A DNA stretch of 10,530 nt from an uncultured Clostridia bacterium (GTDB lineage: Bacteria; Bacillota; Clostridia; Oscillospirales; Oscillospiraceae), in assembly GCA_946187475.1 (NCBI GenBank), contig CAMHRJ010000052.1, forward strand, positions 1-10,530, in the 5' to 3' direction. Shown one piece after another: positions 7,161 through 10,530 of the stretch. The position numbers were made by a program, and so were the translations under genes. Numbering within the stretch: the first letter of the stretch is position 1; the number at the start of each line of letters is the position of its first letter. A model generated the notes under the pieces. It saw only the letters and a list, made by a program, of their open reading frames with translations, searched no databases and was not told where the DNA came from.

Positions 7161-8910
7161 TTACCACGCGTTCTGATCTTCGATGTTCTCGAGAGACGGG
7201 TCAAAGGGCTCCTCGCCCAGCACCGTGCGCATGTAGCGGTTGACCTCGTCGCGCATAGACTGGCGGTCGGCCTTCCGGGGATCCAGCAGGGCGTGGGGGA
7301 TCCAGATCACGCGGATGCCGCGCTTGGCGGCCTCCTCCTCATAGATGCCGTGCCAGGTGGTGACGGCCTTGCAGGCCATCTGCTCCAGCATGATGATCAT
7401 GTCCAGGTTGTATTCCTCGCAGAAGCGCCACACATCGTCCACGCCGAGGGAGAAGCCGCCCTCGGTGCGGTTGCGCATGATCATCTTCATGTAGAGATCC
7501 GCGAGATCGTAAATCGCCTGCTCGCGGTTTTCGGGCGTGTCCTCGTCGGCATAGATCTCGGTCGAGGTCAGATTCAGCATGTGTGTAACGCCCACAATGC
7601 CCCAGCAGTTGAGAAGCCAGTTGGAGAAGTTGGTGTAGAACTCCGCCTGCACGCCCCAGACGAGCGCGCGGTGGCGAATCTCGGTGCAGGGCAGGGCCTT
7701 CTTCTCGTAGCCCTCGTACATGAGATCCCTGAATTTTCTTGATCTCAATGCTCTCCACAAAGGCCTGGATGCGGGTGCGCATCTGGCCCGAGGAGCCCAC
7801 CACATAGGGCCTGTCCACACTCAGCACCGGCCAGCCGTATTCCTCGGACAGGATGCGGTACATGCCCGCCCGCTCATAGGGCCAGAAGTTGCAGAAGTTC
7901 ATCTGCTGCACGATGACGCCGTCGGCGCGGTATGCCCTGGCGAGGCTGTTCAGATACTCTTTCCGCGCCGCGATGCGGGGATTGTCCATGTACCGGGGGC
8001 ACTGGCACTCCATGACGTAGTGGCGGCAGATCTGGGTGAGCACATCCTCGCCGTCGGTCAGCTCGATGGGCGTCCGGCCCGGGAACATGCCGAAGCAGTG
8101 GCGGTCGGCCACCACCAGGGCGCCGCTGTCCTCAATGAGCTTCACGAAGCCCGGGTCGTCCACTTCGCTGCCGGCCAGAACCACCTTCACGCGGTAGCCG
8201 GGGTTGGGGTCCGGCCAGCGGGTCTTCAGCTCCGTCGCCGTCTCTTTGAGCTTCGGCAGCAGCAGGTCCTTCGGCGCGCAGTAGGTGGCCAGACACAGCA
8301 CCGCGAACTCATAGCCCGTGATGGAGGGGTGGTCCAGCTTCCGGTATGAGCCGATTTCCTCCAGCACGGCGCAGACCTCGTTGTGCTCGGCCACCGCCTG
8401 ACGCAGGGCTTCATCGGAGATGTCGATGCCGTAGACCTCCGCGAGCTTGTCCAGCACCCGGGCGCGGCACATTCTCGCCATGTGGCGCACGGCATTCTCG
8501 TCGGCCTTCATGGGGGTGTCCACGTGCTGGATGAAGAAATCGGGATTCTGCTCCCGGATGGCGCCCAGATGGTTGATGTTTTCCATGCAGCTGGTCATCT
8601 GGCTGCAGGCGTAGGCGTCGAAGATGCTGTCCAAAAAGCCGTAGCCGCCCTCCAGGGCCCGCTCCAGCACCGCCCGGCAGTATTCGCAGGAGAGGCTGGT
8701 CATGTAATAGGTGCCCATCTCCATGGAGGCCGTCCGGGGCGCCCGCAGCCGCACGCTGAAGCATCCTGCCAGATTCAAAAGGGGCTCCGGCAGCTGGTAG
8801 CAGATCGTGCCGAGACATTTGCGGCCTTCTTTTTTTGCTGCGCGGATGAGCTCGTTGTCCGCGTTTTCCAGCAGGTTTTCAAACCAGATCAGATGCTTTA
8901 AATCTTTCAT
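7161..8910 (-). pseudogene. 2-hydroxyacyl-CoA dehydratase/benzoyl-CoA reductase family protein, frameshifted
   Basis: The first part (8910 to 7735, 392 residues) is a complete subunit of the HgdB/HadB/FldB-type family, radical enzymes that use a [4Fe-4S] cluster and an ATP-driven activator. Likely cluster ligands are Cys75 (SLSCEYC), Cys102 (AYACSQM) and Cys340 (MNFCNFWPYE). The domain ends at GQMRTRIQAFVESIE. Directly after it the frame is lost in an AAAA run (plus-strand 7734-7737). Removing one A continues the protein for 190 residues to 7161, giving 582 in all. That tail repeats the last third of the family fold: DMIIMLEQMACK then DRQSMRDEVNRYMRTV, parallel to DGVIVQQMNFCN and GQMRTRIQAFVE. 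Most family members are near 380-480 residues, so this is a fusion or internal duplication. The ATG at 8910 has only a weak GAAAGAG site; a TTG at 9030 lies in the promoter and is rejected. No activator gene is in view. The extra A could be a real mutation or a sequencing error. Confidence 0.85.
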
Positions 8911-8948
8911 AAAACACGCTCTTTCCTTCGGTGTGGTTTTCAGAAACT

Positions 8949-8979
8949 GCGCAGAGGCCAAGGGAAAACGCCTCTGCGC
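8949..8979 (-). promoter_or_regulatory. Hairpin in the leader of the dehydratase operon
   Basis: A perfect 10-bp stem, GCGCAGAGGC with GCCTCTGCGC, encloses an 11-base loop, about 39 bases before the ATG at 8910. No U-run follows on the minus strand, so it is not a normal terminator. The loop on the message (GUUUUCCCUUG) could pair weakly with the AAGG just upstream of the start codon. A role in translation or message stability is speculation. Confidence 0.5.
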
Positions 8980-9021
8980 TGAAAAGGAGGGAACGGGGAT
9001 TTCAAGCCGTTCTGGTGTTAT

Positions 9022-9049
9022 CTTATACAATATAAAAGAGCTTCGTCAA
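9022..9049 (-). promoter_or_regulatory. Promoter of the dehydratase/EFR1 cluster
   Basis: On the minus strand TTGACG (9049-9044), a 16-base spacer and TATAAG (9027-9022) fit the housekeeping consensus. The start would be near 9015, giving a leader of about 105 bases that includes the hairpin at 8949-8979. A 13-bp palindrome, TTATA-CAA-TATAA (9023-9035), covers the -10 box and could be a repressor contact site, though AT-rich palindromes arise easily by chance. Confidence 0.68.
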
Positions 9050-9125
9050 TCGCCTGACAGACGATTCTCAGAAACTCACAAAAAAGGCGTTTCGGATTCG
9101 GTGACGGGTCCGGGCATCTGTTTTC

Positions 9126-9160
9126 AGCCTTGGACAGTTTCGGGAAAACTGTCCAAGGCT
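9126..9160. repeat. Perfect 15-bp inverted repeat between tetR terminator and cluster promoter
   Basis: AGCCTTGGACAGTTT (9126-9140) and AAACTGTCCAAGGCT (9146-9160) are exact reverse complements around a CGGGA centre. Neither strand has a U-run after it, so it is not a standard terminator. It sits about 77 bases upstream of the -35 box at 9044-9049. The rest of this 307-base gene-free stretch (8911-9217) holds the leader hairpin, the promoter and the tetR terminator. Confidence 0.75.
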
Positions 9161-9166
9161 TCGGAC

Positions 9167-9197
9167 AAAAAACACCCCGGACCGATTTCGGCCCGGG
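9167..9197 (-). terminator. Intrinsic terminator of the tetR-family gene
   Basis: Read on the minus strand, CCCGGGCCG pairs with CGGTCCGGG (9 bp with one G-U) around an AAAT loop, followed by GTG and six T (plus-strand A run 9167-9172). It lies 21 bases after the regulator's stop, so the regulator and the redox cluster are probably separate transcripts. Confidence 0.85.
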
Positions 9198-9217
9198 ATG
9201 GGGATGGATGCAGTTGT

Positions 9218-9787
9218 TCAGACGCTTTCCAGCTGCTCCGGCGTCCAGCGGTATTCCGGGGCCACGTTGTAGAACATCTCGGAGCGGATGCGCGCCTCCC
9301 GGCGCAGGGAGAAGTCCCCGCCCCGCCGGCACCAGTCGTAGGTGACCTGATAGACGTTGTCCACGCCCATGGGGGCCATGCGCTCGGCGGGCTCCGTGCT
9401 CAGGATCACGCCCGTCTGCTGGCAGTTGCGCATCAGGCGGACGAACCAGTCGTCGGCGGCGTGGATCTGGGTGAGAATGTCCAGCTCGCCCAGCAACTCC
9501 AGCCGCAGCAGCGCCCCGGTGAGAGCCGGGCCGAAGTGGTAGGCGATGGCCAGATACCGGTCGCAGAGGATCCACATGCGCTCAAAGTCGTTTTTCGCGT
9601 CCATGAAGTGGTTCAGCACGGTGGTCTCGTCGGTCTTGGCCTTGGCCAGCACATACTTGATGATGTCCTGCTTGCCGGAAAAGGCGGAATAGAAGGAGGA
9701 GCGGCTCAGCCCCGCAGCTTTGCAGATTTCGTTGACCGATACGTTTTCATAGCCGTTTTTCTTGAACATCGCAACTGCGGTGTCCAC
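9218..9787 (-). CDS. TetR/AcrR-family transcriptional regulator, 5' end doubtful
   Basis: A one-component repressor-type regulator with an N-terminal TetR_N DNA-binding domain and an all-helical ligand-binding domain. Numbered from the GTG at 9787 (189 residues), the helix-turn-helix is VNEICKAAGLSRSSFYSAF (18-36), followed by the typical SGKQDII. The C-terminal domain (about 50-189) is not recognised, so the ligand is unknown. The GTG has no ribosome-binding site and cuts helix 1. In the same frame an ATG at 9823 has AAGGGGG at good spacing and would add SKHAALI-like helix 1 residues, but its fourth codon is TAG. The gene therefore looks like a 201-residue regulator with a nonsense change, or one that starts weakly inside. 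A 20-bp palindrome at its promoter suggests self-control. By position it may regulate the redox cluster downstream and the divergent gene at 9982; this is inference. Confidence 0.88.
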   Translation of the reverse strand: MDTAVAMFKKNGYENVSVNEICKAAGLSRSSFYSAFSGKQDIIKYVLAKAKTDETTVLNHFMDAKNDFERMWILCDRYLAIAYHFGPALTGALLRLELLGELDILTQIHAADDWFVRLMRNCQQTGVILSTEPAERMAPMGVDNVYQVTYDWCRRGGDFSLRREARIRSEMFYNVAPEYRWTPEQLESV

Positions 9788-9811
9788 AATCAGCGCCGCG
9801 TGCTTGGATTC

Positions 9812-9838
9812 CTAAAAGGACATGGCGTCATCCCCCTT
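9812..9838 (-). promoter_or_regulatory. Shine-Dalgarno and three-codon start (Met-Ser-Phe-stop) of the tetR-family gene
   Basis: AAGGGGGA (9838-9831) is followed after 7 bases by ATG (9823-9821), TCC, TTT and TAG (9814-9812). Downstream codons stay in frame with the regulator without another stop. The next possible start, GTG at 9787, is 25 bases beyond the stop and has no site of its own, so it would depend on re-initiation. Confidence 0.75.
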
Positions 9839-9845
9839 GAACAAG

Positions 9846-9865
9846 CTGTACAACTTTTTGTACAG
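9846..9865. promoter_or_regulatory. Palindromic operator, probably bound by the TetR-family regulator
   Basis: CTGTACAA-CTTT-TTGTACAG is a perfect palindrome with 8-bp arms. It overlaps the last two bases of the tetR -10 box (9864-9869) and the expected start site near 9857, the usual place for an autoregulatory TetR operator. It lies about 57 bases from the -35 of the divergent gene at 9982. Confidence 0.68.
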
Positions 9866-9892
9866 TATATCTGTTTTTGACCAAAAAGTCAA
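9864..9892 (-). promoter_or_regulatory. Promoter of the tetR-family gene
   Basis: On the minus strand TTGACT (9892-9887), a 17-base spacer and TATACT (9869-9864) are close to consensus. Start near 9857, leader about 34 bases to the ATG at 9823. A second small inverted repeat, TTTGAC-CAAAAA-GTCAAA (9876-9893), covers the -35 box. The strong promoter and operator argue that the regulator was recently functional. Confidence 0.8.
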
Positions 9893-9921
9893 ACACGCGC
9901 AGGAAACCAATCCGGAAAAAA

Positions 9922-9949
9922 TTGCTTTTTCAGGGGAATGTGCTATACT
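9922..9949 (+). promoter_or_regulatory. Promoter of the gene at 9982-10461
   Basis: TGC-TATACT (9941-9949) is an extended -10 element; the -35 is weak (TTGCTT, 9922-9927, spacer 16). Start near 9956, leader about 26 bases. A longer reading frame from 9877 crosses this promoter, so the ATG at 9982 is preferred. Confidence 0.65.
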
Positions 9950-9981
9950 GGACCTCGGAATCCAAAAGGAGAGAACCTGCC

Positions 9982-10461
9982 ATGACCATCACTGCCATCT
10001 GCATCTTGCCCGGCATGGAGCCGGAGACGCCGATCGCGGCGGGCGGACGCACCGTGTTCGCGCCGGAGCCGGAACGGGTTGCCCATCTGTTTTCAAACGC
10101 CGGGGAGATCCTCGCCCAGCCGCTGCTGGGGGAGACGGAGGCCGCGCCCGGCTTCCTGGGCCTGCCTGATCGGGAGGACGTCCGCCGGGCGCGGGACGTG
10201 ATCGCGGCCCTGATGGAATACAAATCGGACTGCGTCATCGCCGTGCCGCCTGGATTCCTGCGCGTGCTGCTGAACCAGATGGCCAAGCGCGGCTTCGTGG
10301 TGCGCAGGTCGGATGGCGGAAGCTTCAAACCCTTCGAGCGTGTCCGCATTACGGAAAAGCGCGACCACTGCGGCGGCTGCAATCACAATTGTCTGCTGCG
10401 CAGTCCCGGCTGCGGCATCGGCCGGGACAAGGCACGCAGACTTGGAATCGAAAAAACCTGA
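9982..10461 (+). CDS. Degenerate histidine-phosphatase-like protein with C-terminal four-cysteine motif
   Basis: A 159-residue soluble protein. Its layout resembles a short histidine phosphatase (phosphoglycerate-mutase-like): an N-terminal strand, a TVFAPEPERVAHLFSNAGEI stretch (24-43) where the family has its SSPLxRAxxTA helix, and VIAVPPGFLRVLL (85-97) where it has the second catalytic His-Gly. Both catalytic histidines appear lost: the RHG site reads LPG (9-11) and the second reads PPG (89-91). The tail carries DHCGGCNHNCLLRSPGCGIG (128-147), a C130-x2-C133-x3-C137-x6-C144 arrangement that could bind zinc or an iron-sulfur cluster. I recall similar tails in clostridial histidine-phosphatase-family proteins, but this is from memory. 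AAGGAG (9966-9971) precedes the ATG by 10 bases. It is divergent from the TetR-family gene and ends before a strong terminator. The family call is tentative; the coding call is firm. Confidence 0.75.
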   Translation: MTITAICILPGMEPETPIAAGGRTVFAPEPERVAHLFSNAGEILAQPLLGETEAAPGFLGLPDREDVRRARDVIAALMEYKSDCVIAVPPGFLRVLLNQMAKRGFVVRRSDGGSFKPFERVRITEKRDHCGGCNHNCLLRSPGCGIGRDKARRLGIEKT

Positions 10462-10489
10462 CGTCTCGGCTGAGACTGCACCTGGTAAG

Positions 10490-10530
10490 ATGAAAGTAGA
10501 CACTTGAAAAAGTGCCTACTTTCATTTTTT
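10490..10530 (+). terminator. Intrinsic terminator after the gene at 9982-10461
   Basis: ATGAAAGTAG (10490-10499) pairs with CTACTTTCAT (10516-10525). An A-C mismatch and an inner CACTT/AAGTG stem follow, closed by a GAAA loop. At least six T end the window. It begins 28 bases after the stop. A smaller GTCTC/GAGAC hairpin (10463-10476) lies between. Confidence 0.88.

Noticed and set aside
7339..7733. Zero-frame continuation of the dehydratase beyond the AAAA run
   Set aside because: Its composition is that of an out-of-frame reading, while the other frame gives a coherent protein ending at 7161.
7734..7737. Programmed ribosomal frameshift
   Set aside because: The needed shift is +1, and there is no stop or evidently rare codon or stimulatory hairpin at the site; a mutation or sequencing error is simpler.
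8911..9030. N-terminal extension of the dehydratase from a TTG at 9030
   Set aside because: The TTG overlaps the -10 region of the operon promoter and the added residues do not match the family; ATG 8910 begins at the expected N terminus.
9126..9160. Terminator call for the 15-bp inverted repeat
   Set aside because: No U-run follows on either strand, and a proper terminator for the regulator lies just upstream at 9167-9197.
9877..9981. 35-residue N-terminal extension of the gene at 9982
   Set aside because: The extension spans the extended -10 promoter at 9941-9949, and AAGGAG fits ATG 9982.

Overview
The window looks like a GC-rich (roughly 60 %) Gram-positive anaerobe, most likely class Clostridia and perhaps Oscillospiraceae. 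The reasons are consensus AAGGAGG ribosome-binding sites, sigma-A type promoters, U-tailed hairpin terminators, an OmpR/histidine-kinase pair of Firmicutes type, an EFR1-type flavodoxin/ferredoxin and a 2-hydroxyacyl-CoA-dehydratase-type protein. The taxonomic placement is inference. No rRNA, tRNA, CRISPR array or transposase gene was seen.

Left part, plus strand (1-5103): the window opens with a CcsA/ResC-type haem-handling protein for cytochrome c maturation, closed by a hairpin. A strong promoter then drives a membrane-bound family 2 glycosyltransferase. A GC-rich palindromic repeat separates it from a two-component system whose response regulator and sensor kinase lie 2 bp apart. A MITE-like repeat built from GGAGTGTGGAGTT units starts on the last codons of the kinase, and a strong terminator follows it.

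Middle part, minus strand (5288-9049): a small conserved-looking protein of unknown function has its own promoter. Upstream of it (higher coordinates) is a tight four-gene cluster: a 2-hydroxyacyl-CoA dehydratase/benzoyl-CoA-reductase-family protein, a 61-residue membrane peptide, a 127-residue unknown and an EFR1 flavodoxin-ferredoxin. The dehydratase gene is broken by one extra A in an AAAA run. When repaired, its product is an unusual fusion: a complete dehydratase subunit followed by a second copy of the family's C-terminal third. The cluster has a promoter, a structured leader and no visible activator ATPase or CoA-transferase.

Right part (9126-10530): a TetR-family regulator on the minus strand has its own terminator, a near-consensus promoter and a 20-bp palindrome over the -10 box, which suggests autoregulation. 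The start codon that fits its Shine-Dalgarno sequence reads only Met-Ser-Phe before an amber stop, so the regulator may be damaged or may start at a weak internal codon. Divergent from it is a 159-residue protein that resembles a histidine phosphatase without its catalytic histidines and ends in a conserved-looking four-cysteine motif. A strong terminator closes the window.

The most interesting region is the minus-strand redox cluster with its regulator. It is a candidate uncharacterised reductive system in which both the lead enzyme and the adjacent regulator carry apparent lesions.
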